From: Terriglobia bacterium
Lineage (GTDB): Bacteria; Acidobacteriota; Terriglobia; Terriglobales; Acidobacteriaceae
Assembly: GCA_020073565.1 (NCBI GenBank)
Contig: JAIQEY010000053.1
Coordinates: 1 to 36,704, forward strand
Reading direction: 5' to 3'
DNA: 36,704 nt
In this document: positions 23,965-31,225 of the stretch, piece by piece
Numbering within the stretch: position 1 is the first letter of the stretch
Layout: every line of letters begins with the position of its first letter
Notes under the pieces: generated by a model
Told to the model about the DNA's origin: nothing
The model's database searches: none
The model's input: only the letters and a program-made list of their open reading frames with translations
Position numbers and translations under genes: made by a program

Positions 23965-24564
23965 CTACTGCCCGTTGGCTCTCTGCCGGATCAGCGACAG
24001 GAACTCGGTCCGAGTTTCTTCCTCGTCGCGGAAACATCCCAGCATGGACGAGGTCACCGCCGAAGAGTGCTGCTTCTCGACCCCGCGCATCATCATGCAC
24101 AGGTGACGCGCTTCGATCACCACACCGACTCCTTGCGGTTCGATCGTCTTCTGGATCGTCTCGGCAATTTGCGTCGTCAGCCGTTCCTGGATCTGCAGGC
24201 GTCGGGAAAACACTTCGATGAGTCGCGGAATCTTGCTCAATCCGATCACTTTTCCGTTCGGGATGTACGCCACATGCACCTTGCCGAAGAAAGGCAGCAT
24301 GTGATGCTCGCACAGGCTGAACATCTCGACGTCCTTCACGATGACCATCTCGTCGTAGGTGACGGTGAAGAGTGCCTTGCGCAGAAGCGCTTCCGGATCG
24401 TCTTTGTAGCCTTTGACCAGGAACTGCATCGCCTTCTGCACGCGCGCCGGTGTACGTGTCAAACCTTCGCGGTCGGGGTCTTCTCCCAGGCGGATCAGCA
24501 TTTCGCGCACCAATTCTTCGTAGGTGGCGCTGGTCAGGGTGGCTGGTGAGGTAGTGGATTTCAT
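23965..24564 (-). CDS. folE: GTP cyclohydrolase I
   Basis: A 199-residue type I GTP cyclohydrolase that converts GTP to 7,8-dihydroneopterin triphosphate, the first step of folate, queuosine and biopterin routes. Zinc ligands are in SLCEHHMLPFFGKVHVAYIP and in ARHLCMMMRGVEKQ. The substrate pocket motif is VIGLSKIPRLIEVFSRRLQIQERLT, here represented by GLSKIPRL. The QHSSAVTSSMLG segment completes the active site. The length is typical of bacterial FolE. It lies downstream of two 6-pyruvoyl-tetrahydropterin synthase genes, with an intervening inverted repeat of 7-nt units. The context points toward tetrahydropterin synthesis in addition to, or instead of, folate. Confidence 0.96.
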   Translation of the reverse strand: MKSTTSPATLTSATYEELVREMLIRLGEDPDREGLTRTPARVQKAMQFLVKGYKDDPEALLRKALFTVTYDEMVIVKDVEMFSLCEHHMLPFFGKVHVAYIPNGKVIGLSKIPRLIEVFSRRLQIQERLTTQIAETIQKTIEPQGVGVVIEARHLCMMMRGVEKQHSSAVTSSMLGCFRDEEETRTEFLSLIRQRANGQ

Positions 24565-24573
24565 GGTTGGGGT

Positions 24574-24643
24574 TGTTAGTCGATTGTCGTTGGTCGTTGG
24601 GAAATGCGCGTCGCGAACGACTAACGACCAGCGACTAGCGATT
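24574..24643. repeat. inverted repeat of degenerate 7-bp units at the 3' end of the second PTPS gene
   Basis: Left units (from 24574: TGTTAGT, then CGATTGT, and two of the CGTTGG type) face right units (from 24616: AACGACT, and related copies to 24643). The two arms are complementary at about 19 of 22 positions. The right arm encodes the last residues (Ser-Leu-Val-Ala-Gly-Arg) and the stop codon of the upstream gene, as at tlyA. Confidence 0.8.
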
Positions 24644-25049
24644 TTTCTCCCTCATATTCAAACGAATTCATCATAGTCTCTTCAATCCGTACTTTCTCTA
24701 GATGTGCGCGCCCGAAGCCGCGCTTCACAATCTCATAAATCGCGACGCACAGATTCTCAGTCGTCGGTACATTCGTCTTGAATTCCGGCAGCAGATTCAA
24801 GTTCTGGTGATCGTAGCGCTCGACAATTTTCTCGCCCACAAAACCATCCAGATCGGTCAGATTGCAGACCATGCCCGTCTTCTCATCCACCGGCCCACTC
24901 ACGGTTACCTCGACCGTGTAGTTGTGCCCATGCCCATAGGGGTTGTTACATTTGCCGTAGGTCGCGCGGTTCTCCTCCTCCGACATCTCGTCGCTGTGCA
25001 ACCGGTGCGAGGCTGAGAACATGTACCGCCGGGTCAAGTGTGCCTTCAT
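24621..25049 (-). CDS. 6-pyruvoyl-tetrahydropterin synthase homologue 2
   Basis: A 142-residue PTPS/QueD-family enzyme. Zinc-binding histidines are H15 (FSASH), H40 and H42 (GHGHNY). The catalytic Cys is C34 in YGKCNNPYGHGHN, the Asp-His pair is D80-H81, and the substrate-binding Glu is in RIEET (E123 or E124). The GKCNNP-x-GHGHNY spacing is that of animal PTPS rather than of typical bacterial QueD. The start chosen is the ATG at 25049, which overlaps the stop of the first copy as ATGA and gives the family N-terminus; the open frame upstream lies inside that copy. The C-terminal tail SLVAGR is encoded by a repeat. It shares about half its motifs with the first copy, so specialisation (for example PTPS versus QueD) is possible. 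Confidence 0.9.
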   Translation of the reverse strand: MKAHLTRRYMFSASHRLHSDEMSEEENRATYGKCNNPYGHGHNYTVEVTVSGPVDEKTGMVCNLTDLDGFVGEKIVERYDHQNLNLLPEFKTNVPTTENLCVAIYEIVKRGFGRAHLEKVRIEETMMNSFEYEGEKSLVAGR

Positions 25050-25456
25050 GCTTCCCCGTAGAAATCGACGAACAGGTCGGGCGTTTCGTACACGCGCACG
25101 CGATGGAGTTGCGCGGCCTTCAGTTTCGGCTCCAGCCGCTGCCAAATGGCAATGGCCAGGTTTTCGGTGGTCGGAATTTGCGTAAGAAATTCGGGCACTT
25201 CTTTATTCAAAAACCGATGGTCCAGAACATCCAGCACTTCCCTGTTCATCACGTCTTTCAATTTCTTCAGGTCGACAACGAAGCCCGACCTCGGATCGAC
25301 TGCACCCTTCACCGTGACTTCCAGCGTGTAGTTATGCCCGTGCCCGTTGGGGTTATTGCATTTGCCAAAAATGCGCGCGTTCTCTTCCGCGGTGAACTGC
25401 GGATTGTGGTAGTAGTGCGACGCGGAAAACTCAGCTTTGCGGGTTAGATAGACCAT
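25046..25456 (-). CDS. 6-pyruvoyl-tetrahydropterin synthase homologue 1
   Basis: A 136-residue PTPS-family enzyme, expected to convert dihydroneopterin triphosphate to 6-pyruvoyl-tetrahydropterin, or to the queuosine precursor if it acts as QueD. Residues seen are H14 (FSASH), C33 in FGKCNNPNGHGHNY, H39/H41, D79-H80 in LDVLDHRFLN, TTENLAIAIW, and E124 in VRVYETPD. The whole stretch closely follows the mammalian PTPS pattern, including DPRSGFVVDLKKLKDVM, so biopterin synthesis is favoured. It overlaps homologue 2 by ATGA, which indicates translational coupling. Upstream is a 62-nt gap with degenerate 7-nt repeats and then a glycosyltransferase gene on the same strand. Confidence 0.92.
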   Translation of the reverse strand: MVYLTRKAEFSASHYYHNPQFTAEENARIFGKCNNPNGHGHNYTLEVTVKGAVDPRSGFVVDLKKLKDVMNREVLDVLDHRFLNKEVPEFLTQIPTTENLAIAIWQRLEPKLKAAQLHRVRVYETPDLFVDFYGEA

Positions 25457-25462
25457 GGATTA

Positions 25463-25490
25463 GTAGCCAGGAGTCGGTAGTCAGTAGTTA
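25463..25490. repeat. degenerate 7-bp tandem repeat upstream of the first PTPS gene
   Basis: Four consecutive 7-nt units (starting 25463, 25470, 25477 and 25484) of the type GTAGTCA. No inverted partner was seen. Confidence 0.65.
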
Positions 25491-25518
25491 GCGAAACCTC
25501 GTGCGCGGTTTCTAAATG

Positions 25519-26487
25519 TCATGCCGCCGCCCTGTACGCGCGCCCCTTCCAGATTACGCCACTGCGCGCGTGCGCACGGGCCGATCGCAACAGCAAATAC
25601 GCAAACGCCGGCGGACCAAATGCCAGCGCAACCAGTGTCGTCCGCCGGCCAAAGTGTGCGCGGCGAATCTTCAAATACAAGATCAGCGCCGGAAATACCA
25701 GCGGAAGAGTCAACCATGCGACGATCCACCACGCACACAACAACAACGCACGTCTGGCAGGGTGTGGAAACAGCAATGCCAGATTCTTGGTCCAGCCCTC
25801 GCGGAGTTGACTCCAGTTGCGGTACATCCGCGTCCGCACCGCGTCACCGCCGTAGCGAAAGAACACTCGGCAGCCCAACTGCTTGAACCTTCGCGCCAGA
25901 GCCACGTCTTCGAGCACCTCGGAAGCAACCGCGCGGTGTCCGCCAACCTTCTTGTAGACGGCGCTGTTCACCAGCATGAATTGTCCGTTAGCGGCAACTA
26001 CTCCCGACCCCGGTTCGGATACCTTTTCTGGCGGATACTGCGCCGCCAGTTCCGCAAAGATCACCGGCATCACAGCCTTTTCTGCAAGGGTTACGACGAC
26101 CTGTTCCGGAGAGTACGACAGCAGATCGGCTCGCTCCTTCTTCGCTTCCGACAGCGCCCGCGCCAGCGATCCCGGCACATGCACGGTGTCCGCATCGGTA
26201 AACAGCAACCACTCCCCCCGCGCCTCGCGCAACCCGGCTACGATCGCATAATTTTTCCCGGTCCACCCCTCCGGCAAAGGTCCTGGAGAGATTATCCATA
26301 CGCCCGCAAAGCTCCGCGCGATCTCCGCCGTGCAGTCGGTCGAATAGTCATCGACCACGATGATCTCAAACGTCACGCCCTTCTGCCCGACCAGCGACGC
26401 CAGGCAATCTCCCAGGCATGTCTCCTCATTACGGGCGGGCACGACGATCGTTACCTCGGGGGACGCGTCTGGACGTTCAACATTCAT
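25519..26487 (-). CDS. family 2 glycosyltransferase, membrane-associated
   Basis: A 322-residue GT2-type enzyme. The nucleotide-sugar fold begins VTIVVPARNEETCLGDCLASL, followed by IIVVDDYSTDCTAEIA, PEGWTGKNYAIVAGL, and the metal-binding DADTVHVPGS. Acceptor-side motifs include VLEDVALARRFKQLG. Two hydrophobic segments near the C-terminus (LLLCAWWIVAWLTLPLVFPALILYL region and LVALAFGPPAFAYLLL) anchor it to the membrane. It resembles the HpnB/chlorobactene glucosyltransferase-like group, so a lipid or isoprenoid acceptor is plausible. A TATAAT (26506-26501) lies 13 nt before the ATG. It is divergent from the TlpA-like gene, with only 24 nt between start codons, and heads the strand that leads into the pterin genes. 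Confidence 0.85.
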   Translation of the reverse strand: MNVERPDASPEVTIVVPARNEETCLGDCLASLVGQKGVTFEIIVVDDYSTDCTAEIARSFAGVWIISPGPLPEGWTGKNYAIVAGLREARGEWLLFTDADTVHVPGSLARALSEAKKERADLLSYSPEQVVVTLAEKAVMPVIFAELAAQYPPEKVSEPGSGVVAANGQFMLVNSAVYKKVGGHRAVASEVLEDVALARRFKQLGCRVFFRYGGDAVRTRMYRNWSQLREGWTKNLALLFPHPARRALLLCAWWIVAWLTLPLVFPALILYLKIRRAHFGRRTTLVALAFGPPAFAYLLLRSARAHARSGVIWKGRAYRAAA

Positions 26488-26500
26488 CGGAATTTCCGCT

Positions 26501-26508
26501 ATTATAAC
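26501..26508. promoter_or_regulatory. shared divergent -10-like element
   Basis: The 8-bp ATTATAAC reads TATAAT on the minus strand (26506-26501), 13 nt before the glycosyltransferase ATG. On the plus strand it reads TATAAC, but too close (3 nt) to the GTG of the TlpA-like gene to serve it as a normal -10. Confidence 0.35.
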
Positions 26509-26511
26509 GGG

Positions 26512-26997
26512 GTGACACGCACGCTCGCCGTTATTGGATTACTCTTTGCCCTGACCGGATGCTACAGCGGCACTCACCCACCCCGCATTGGTTCCGTGGC
26601 CCCCGATTTCACCGTGCAGGACTCCGACCACAAGGTCACCCTCAGCCAGTATCGCGGCCAGGTGGTCGTGCTGAATTTCTGGGCGACCTGGTGTCCGCCC
26701 TGCATCGAGGAGACGCCTGCGCTGATCAAGATGCAGAGCCGCATGAAGGACAAGGGTGTCGTCGTGCTCGCCGTCAGCATTGACGTCGATGACGCCGCGT
26801 ACCACAAATTCCTCAAAGACTACGGCGTCAACATGGTCACCGTGCGCGACGAAGCGCAAAAGGCCGCTTCCCTCTATGGCACCCACGGTTGGCCGGAATC
26901 CTACGTCATCGACCGGAATGGAACCATCCGCCGCAAGTTCATCGGCGCGGTCGAGTGGAATAGTCCCGAAGTTACGGAGTTCCTCAACAAGCTTTAA
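26512..26997 (+). CDS. TlpA/ResA-like thioredoxin-fold lipoprotein
   Basis: A 161-residue exported thiol-disulfide protein. The N-terminus TRTLAVIGLLFALTGC is a lipoprotein signal peptide with lipobox LTGC (Cys 17). The mature part has the AhpC/TSA-Redoxin layout: GSVAPDFTVQDSDHKVTLSQYRGQ (abridged: GSVAPDF), VVVLNFWATWCPPC with the CPPC active site, and GWPESYVIDRNGTI with the cis-Pro loop. Such proteins reduce disulfides in periplasmic c-type cytochrome or oxidase maturation. The GTG at 26512 is the start that yields the signal peptide; the much longer open frame upstream is antisense to the glycosyltransferase. The stop is followed 3 nt later by 7-nt repeats. Confidence 0.88.
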   Translation: MTRTLAVIGLLFALTGCYSGTHPPRIGSVAPDFTVQDSDHKVTLSQYRGQVVVLNFWATWCPPCIEETPALIKMQSRMKDKGVVVLAVSIDVDDAAYHKFLKDYGVNMVTVRDEAQKAASLYGTHGWPESYVIDRNGTIRRKFIGAVEWNSPEVTEFLNKL

Positions 26998-27000
26998 GAG

Positions 27001-27021
27001 CAGGTCTCAGGTCACAGGAAA
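27001..27021. repeat. degenerate 7-bp repeat downstream of the TlpA-like gene
   Basis: Three 7-nt units of the type CAGGTCT/CAGGTCA begin immediately after the stop codon (27001, 27008, 27015), close in sequence to those at 411 and 31225. Confidence 0.6.
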
Positions 27022-27054
27022 AGCCAGCCCATCTGAAAGTCGGAGCCCGAAAGC

Positions 27055-29550
27055 CTAGAGCCTTGTTTTTCTCAGTCGCAGCGAATTCGTAATCACCGAC
27101 ACCGAACTGAAACTCATCGCCGCCGCTGCCAGGATCGGGCTCAGCAGCAGCCCAAACACCGGATACAGCACGCCCGCCGCAATTGGCACACCGATCGAGT
27201 TGTAGATAAAGGCAAAGAACAGGTTCTGCCGAATGTTGCGCATCGTTGCCTGGCTCAACTTCCGCGCTCGCAGAATTCCTTCAAGGTCCCCTTTCAGTAG
27301 TGTGATTCCCGCGCTGTCCATGGCAACGTCCGTGCCGGTCCCCATGGCAATGCCTACGTGCGCCTGCGTGAGCGCGGGCGCGTCGTTGATACCATCGCCC
27401 GCCATGGCGACGACTCTTCCCTGCTGCTGAAGTTTGCGGACGATTTCGGCTTTCTGGGCAGGCAGGACCTGAGCTTCGAAGTGTTCAATGCCGAGCTGGC
27501 GTGCGACCTTCCACGCCGTAGCACGACTGTCGCCGGTTAGCATGATGATCCGCCAGCCCTCTTCTTTCAGCTTGTCAATCGACGCCTTGGACGAAGGCTT
27601 CACGGGATCGGTGACGTCGATCCATCCGGCGAACTGGCCGTCGAGAGCGACAAAGATGTTGCCGTTGTCGTCGGCGGGCAGAGTGACGCCCAGTTGCTCC
27701 ATGAAAGTAATGTTGCCTACCGCCACAAGACGTCCTTCCACCATGCCTTGAACGCCTTTCCCAGTCTCTGATTGGAAGTCCTGCGGCTCTCTCAAATTGA
27801 GGCCCTTCTCTTGCGCCGCCGCGACGATCGCAGACCCCAGCGGATGCTCGCTGCGGCGTTCGAGGCTGGCGGCGAGGCGGAGAAGTTCGTCGTCGCGAAG
27901 ATCTTTGGCACGGGCCGAAACGCTCACCACCTTCGGCTTCCCCTCCGTCAGCGTCCCCGTCTTGTCAAAGACGATCGTGTCGACCTTCTCCATTGTCTCC
28001 AGTGCCTCGGCATTTTTGATCAGCACGCCCGCGTGCGCTCCGCGGCCCGTGCCCACCATGATCGCCATCGGCGTCGCCAGCCCGAGGGCGCACGGACACG
28101 CGATGATCAGGACCGCCACCGCATTCACGATGGCATGAGCAAACCGCGGCTCCGGCCCCAGCGCCGCCCAGACCACAAACGTCACCACCGCGATCGCGAT
28201 CACCGCCGGCACAAACCAGCCGGCAACTTTGTCGGCCAGCCGTTGAATCGGCGCTCTCGTCCGCTGTGCCTGACTCACCAGTTGCACGATCTGCGCGAGC
28301 ATAGTCTCGCTGCCCACATGCTCCGCCCGCATCACGAGCGCGCCCGTTGTGTTCACCGTCGCGCCAATGACCCGTGCGCCGCTTCCCTTCTCCACCGGAA
28401 TCGATTCACCGGTGATCATCGACTCATCGACCGCGCTCGATCCCTCGAGCACCACACCGTCCACCGGAATCTTCTCTCCCGGACGCACGCGCAGCTTATC
28501 GCCAGGCTTCACCTGCTCCAGCGGAATGTCGCGCTCCGAGCCATCGGCGGCGATCAGCCGCGCCACCTTCGGACTCAAATCCAGCAGCGCCCGGATCGCA
28601 CTCGAGGTCCGGCTGCGCGCACGCAACTCCAGCACCTGACCAAGCAACACCAGCGTGACAATCGCCGTAGCCGCCTCAAAGTACACATCTGGCCGGTCGC
28701 CCATGCTTCGAAACGAGACCGGGAAAATCTTCGGGAACAAAGTCGCCACCACGCTGTACAGGTACGCGACACCGGTGCCCATCGCAATCAGCGTGAACAT
28801 ATTGGTGCTGCGGTTGACGATCGACGCCCATCCGCGCTCGAAGAACGGCCACCCACCCCACAGCACGACGGGTGTCGCCAACAATAGTTCCAGCGGCGGC
28901 AAGCCCCAGCGCCAGGTCGCCTCCATAAAGGGGTGCGGCCAGAGCATGCTGCCCATGGCAATCATCAGCAGCGGTGCTGTGAGTGCCAGGCTGATCCAGA
29001 AGCGCCGCGTCATGTCGCGCAGTTCTGGATTTTCTTCGTCCAGCGTGACCGTCCGTGGCTCCAGCGCCATGCCGCAGATCGGACAACTCCCCAGCTCCGC
29101 GCGCACAATCTCCGGATGCATCGGACAGGTGTATTCGGTCCGGGTCACAGGCATCGCGGAAGATTCCGGTTCCAGCGCCATCCCGCATTTCGGACACGGC
29201 CCGGGCCCCACCTGCCGCACCTCCGCACACATCGGGCAGACGTAAGGCCGAGTGTCCTTACCGGCTGGCGCATCGGCCACCAGATGAATGGAGCGCCGGA
29301 CGCCCTCGCCCGTCGCCGCAGCGGAAGGCATCGCCAACGTCACCAGGCCAGAGCCCATCCCTTTGGGCCCTCCGGCAAGAATTTTGTCCGGCGCGGCTTG
29401 AAACTTCTCGCGGCAGCCGCCACAGCAGAAGTAGTAATTCCTTCCTCCGTGGTCGTGCGAAAACTTTGCAGTAGCCCGATCCACCTTCATCCCACACACG
29501 GGGTCCACAGCCGAGGCGTTTTGCAACGTCCCTGGGTTTAACGGATCCAT
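27055..29550 (-). CDS. copA: copper/silver-type P1B ATPase with YHS and heavy-metal-binding N-terminus
   Basis: An 831-residue metal-exporting P-type ATPase of the inner membrane. Instead of HMA domains, the N-terminus has a YHS domain (about 15-60, DPVCGMKV and YYFCCGGCREKF) and two short heavy-metal-binding modules, YVCPMCAEV...CPKCGMALEP (103-127) and YTCPMHPEI...CPICGMALEP (140-164). Eight membrane segments start near 182. The core shows CPC at 485-487, DKTGTLT from D529, SEHPLG (567-572) and GDGIND (718-723). YN in segment 7 (FAFIYNSIGVP) and MSFSS in segment 8 fit the Cu+/Ag+ subgroup. The ATG at 29550 follows GGGAG. It is divergent from a small HMA-fold-like gene. No CueR- or CsoR-type operator was recognised. 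Confidence 0.93.
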   Translation of the reverse strand: MDPLNPGTLQNASAVDPVCGMKVDRATAKFSHDHGGRNYYFCCGGCREKFQAAPDKILAGGPKGMGSGLVTLAMPSAAATGEGVRRSIHLVADAPAGKDTRPYVCPMCAEVRQVGPGPCPKCGMALEPESSAMPVTRTEYTCPMHPEIVRAELGSCPICGMALEPRTVTLDEENPELRDMTRRFWISLALTAPLLMIAMGSMLWPHPFMEATWRWGLPPLELLLATPVVLWGGWPFFERGWASIVNRSTNMFTLIAMGTGVAYLYSVVATLFPKIFPVSFRSMGDRPDVYFEAATAIVTLVLLGQVLELRARSRTSSAIRALLDLSPKVARLIAADGSERDIPLEQVKPGDKLRVRPGEKIPVDGVVLEGSSAVDESMITGESIPVEKGSGARVIGATVNTTGALVMRAEHVGSETMLAQIVQLVSQAQRTRAPIQRLADKVAGWFVPAVIAIAVVTFVVWAALGPEPRFAHAIVNAVAVLIIACPCALGLATPMAIMVGTGRGAHAGVLIKNAEALETMEKVDTIVFDKTGTLTEGKPKVVSVSARAKDLRDDELLRLAASLERRSEHPLGSAIVAAAQEKGLNLREPQDFQSETGKGVQGMVEGRLVAVGNITFMEQLGVTLPADDNGNIFVALDGQFAGWIDVTDPVKPSSKASIDKLKEEGWRIIMLTGDSRATAWKVARQLGIEHFEAQVLPAQKAEIVRKLQQQGRVVAMAGDGINDAPALTQAHVGIAMGTGTDVAMDSAGITLLKGDLEGILRARKLSQATMRNIRQNLFFAFIYNSIGVPIAAGVLYPVFGLLLSPILAAAAMSFSSVSVITNSLRLRKTRL

Positions 29551-29610
29551 AGTCTCCCTTGCCAGATCGTGCTTGGCGGAATCCAGCCCTTATTAGATAC
29601 TCAAAGGGTA

Positions 29611-29631
29611 AACCTCGAACCTTGAACTTGG
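29611..29631. repeat. degenerate 7-bp repeat between copA and the small HMA-like gene
   Basis: Three 7-nt units of the type AACCTCG/AACCTTG occur at 29611, 29618 and 29625. The third overlaps the ribosome-binding region of the small gene. Confidence 0.5.
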
Positions 29632-29636
29632 GAGCG

Positions 29637-29870
29637 ATGAAGATGACCTACCTCGAAGTCGTGTACCGCTACCAGACTCCGCCCGGAGAGAAGGAAATGC
29701 GTGCCATCGACAGCGTACGCGAGGTGTACGGCATTCAACGAATCCAGTTCAAAGAGGCCGAGCGTACGGTGCGCGTGTTGTTCGATGCGTCTCGCATGAA
29801 AGAAGACGCCGTAGCTCGGTTGCTGCGACAGGCCGGCATTGATGTGCAGGAAAAGCTGGTTCTCGCTTGA
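29637..29870 (+). CDS. small HMA-fold-like protein lacking the CxxC metal site
   Basis: A 77-residue protein whose pattern (TYLEVVYRYQTPP, a helix with AIDSVREVYGIQRIQF, then RTVRVLFDASRMKEDAVARL, then LRQAGIDV) fits the beta-alpha-beta-beta-alpha-beta ferredoxin-like fold of heavy-metal-associated domains. These elements are the usual xGIxxVxV, VxVxxD and IxxAGxxV. The loop that carries MxCxxC in copper chaperones reads YQTPPGEKE here, with no cysteine in the whole protein. It is divergent from a copper ATPase that itself has no HMA domain, so it may be a non-thiol docking or regulatory partner. GGAG at 29631 serves either the ATG at 29637 or the ATG at 29643; the second has the better 8-nt spacing. 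The fold call is by eye and needs a profile search. Confidence 0.65.
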   Translation: MKMTYLEVVYRYQTPPGEKEMRAIDSVREVYGIQRIQFKEAERTVRVLFDASRMKEDAVARLLRQAGIDVQEKLVLA

Positions 29871-30118
29871 GGCCAGCAGGCACTGGGAGCACCTGATCCT
29901 TCCACTTCAGCTCGCGCGCAGAATTCCACCAGTAAGTAATGACCTCTGAATATGATCCAGAACTTATCTCGTGCTTTTGTTGAAGCTACCATGTCGGCTG
30001 GCAATGCTGAAGGAGAACACTCCGCCCCGTTTTCCTGTCAGTCCGAATAAAGATAATCGGGGGAGGGCCACCAGGAAACGAGGGACGGAGAGCCTAGCGT
30101 ATTCGACAAACTGGGTAT

Positions 30119-30175
30119 GCAAAGGGGCATGTGGAAAGACCTCTGGCCGAAGTATTTTCCGTCATGCCCCGTTGC
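30119..30175. other. long imperfect hairpin in the 595-nt gap before tRNA-Arg
   Basis: GCAA/TTGC (30119-30122 with 30172-30175), GGGGCATG/CATGCCCC (30124-30131 with 30163-30170) and GGAAA/TTTCC (30133-30137 with 30156-30160) stack into one stem of 17 pairs with two small internal loops and an 18-nt loop. No T-run follows. The rest of 29871-30465 shows no convincing gene: frames present are short, without family motifs or ribosome sites. Confidence 0.5.
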
Positions 30176-30443
30176 GCGCCACTTCGTCTGCCGTAAAGGG
30201 AAGCATCTGGTGGGCCATTCTCTAGATCCTCGCCAGAACGCATTCTCAAGGTGCGAAAGCGGGTAGGTTTTGCGCGTGGCAGGAAACTTTTACTCTTCTT
30301 GGCAGAATTTCTCCCTTCAATCTGCCCAATTCCCGCACCCAGCGCGGGCTTTGCCCACACTTTTTCCACCCAGCAATCGCTTCCCCAGTTCCAAGATTCA
30401 TGCCGAGCGTCGCGTTCAGTGGCCCAAACGATTTTTTTTTCGA

Positions 30444-30449
30444 TATAAT
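30444..30449 (+). promoter_or_regulatory. -10 element of tRNA-Arg
   Basis: A perfect TATAAT 16 nt before the mature tRNA 5' end, preceded by an oligo-T tract. No good -35 was found at 16-18 nt. Confidence 0.55.
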
Positions 30450-30465
30450 CGTGCTGCTCACCGTC

Positions 30466-30542
30466 GCGCCCTTAGCTCAGTTGGATAGAGCGTCTGGCTA
30501 CGAACCAGAAGGTCGGGAGTTCGAATCTCTCAGGGCGCGCCA
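30466..30542 (+). tRNA. tRNA-Arg (anticodon ACG)
   Basis: The acceptor stem GCGCCCT pairs perfectly with AGGGCGC, followed by discriminator G and an encoded CCA (30540-30542). The anticodon stem TCTGG/CCAGA encloses CTACGAA, anticodon ACG, which reads CGN arginine codons after A-to-I editing. The T arm is GGGAG-TTCGAAT-CTCTC. All arms and the normal 77-nt length are present. Confidence 0.97.
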
Positions 30543-30690
30543 TCGTTCTCGTGGTTCCACTCGAGTCTTCCGATTCCCGCGCTGGGCGCTGCGTATCCAA
30601 GACGCCACTCTCTTTCGGTACCCAACCATCCCGCACGCTGTCCAACCGCCCGACCTTCTCCGCGCGGAGGGCCGCTGCTAGTGGCTCTGT

Positions 30691-30696
30691 TATAAT
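30691..30696 (+). promoter_or_regulatory. -10 element of tRNA-Leu
   Basis: A perfect TATAAT 31 nt before the tRNA-Leu 5' end. The -35 is unclear. Confidence 0.5.
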
Positions 30697-30727
30697 TTTG
30701 CTGTCTCAAGAGTTGTTTTTGATCCGT

Positions 30728-30812
30728 GCGGAAGTGGTGGAACTGGCAGACACACCATCTTGAGGGGGTGGCGCCGAAAGGCGTGGGGGTTCAAATCCCC
30801 CCTTCCGCACCA
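30728..30812 (+). tRNA. tRNA-Leu (anticodon GAG)
   Basis: An 85-nt class II tRNA with a long variable arm. The acceptor GCGGAAG pairs with CTTCCGC, followed by discriminator A and encoded CCA (30810-30812). The anticodon stem CCATC/GGTGG (one G-T pair) encloses TTGAGGG, anticodon GAG, which reads CUC and CUU. The variable arm pairs around GCGCCGAAAGGCGT, and the T arm is GGGGG-TTCAAAT-CCCCC. Confidence 0.96.
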
Positions 30813-30877
30813 TCGGATTGATTCCGCGATAGAAGATACTGCCGTATACGAGCTTCGGCTCCCTTGGAGTTTTGCGC

Positions 30878-31225
30878 ATGTGGGTAACAGTTCTAGTGAC
30901 GATCGTTCACGTAACAGTTTGTTTGTTCCTGATTGCAGTCGTGTTGCTGCAGAGCGGTAAGAGCGGAGATCTGGCCGCGGCCTTCGGCGGCCAAGGCAGC
31001 CAGACCGCTTTCGGCCCGCGCGGCGCCGCCACTGCCCTTTCCAAAGCTACGACCTGGTCCGCGATTCTGTTTATGGTCACGTCCATCGTTCTGTCCATCT
31101 ATGCCTCGCGCAAGACGGGGCCGAATTCGGTGCTTTCCGGGGTCAAGACCACCCAGACCAAGTCCCAACCCACGACACCGGCCCAGCAACCTGCCGCTCC
31201 GCCCGCCACGCCGCAGAAGAAGTAG
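30878..31225 (+). CDS. secG: preprotein translocase subunit SecG
   Basis: A 115-residue small inner-membrane subunit of the SecYEG channel. Two hydrophobic segments (about 3-23, TVLVTIVHVTVCLFLIAVVLL, abridged TVLVTIVHVTVCLFLIAVV; and about 54-73, SAILFMVTSIVLSIY) flank the conserved cytosolic loop LLQSGKSGDLAAAFGG and GSQTAFGPRG. A Pro/Gln/Thr-rich C-terminal tail of about 35 residues is longer than in many SecG proteins. The ATG at 30878 has GGAG 8 nt upstream; the TTG two codons earlier is less likely. It lies 65 nt after tRNA-Leu and may be read through from it. The stop codon merges directly into a run of 7-nt repeats. Confidence 0.94.
   Translation: MWVTVLVTIVHVTVCLFLIAVVLLQSGKSGDLAAAFGGQGSQTAFGPRGAATALSKATTWSAILFMVTSIVLSIYASRKTGPNSVLSGVKTTQTKSQPTTPAQQPAAPPATPQKK

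Noticed and set aside
25516..26511. In-frame upstream extension of the TlpA-like gene
   Set aside because: It is antisense to the glycosyltransferase, and a lipoprotein signal peptide begins exactly at the GTG at 26512.
27772..28887. 371-codon plus-strand open frame opposite the copper ATPase
   Set aside because: His/Arg-rich translation typical of antisense reading; the opposite strand carries all P-type ATPase motifs.
29971..30369. Small frames in the gap before tRNA-Arg
   Set aside because: Short, overlapping on both strands, with no motifs or ribosome sites; better explained by the hairpin and non-coding DNA.
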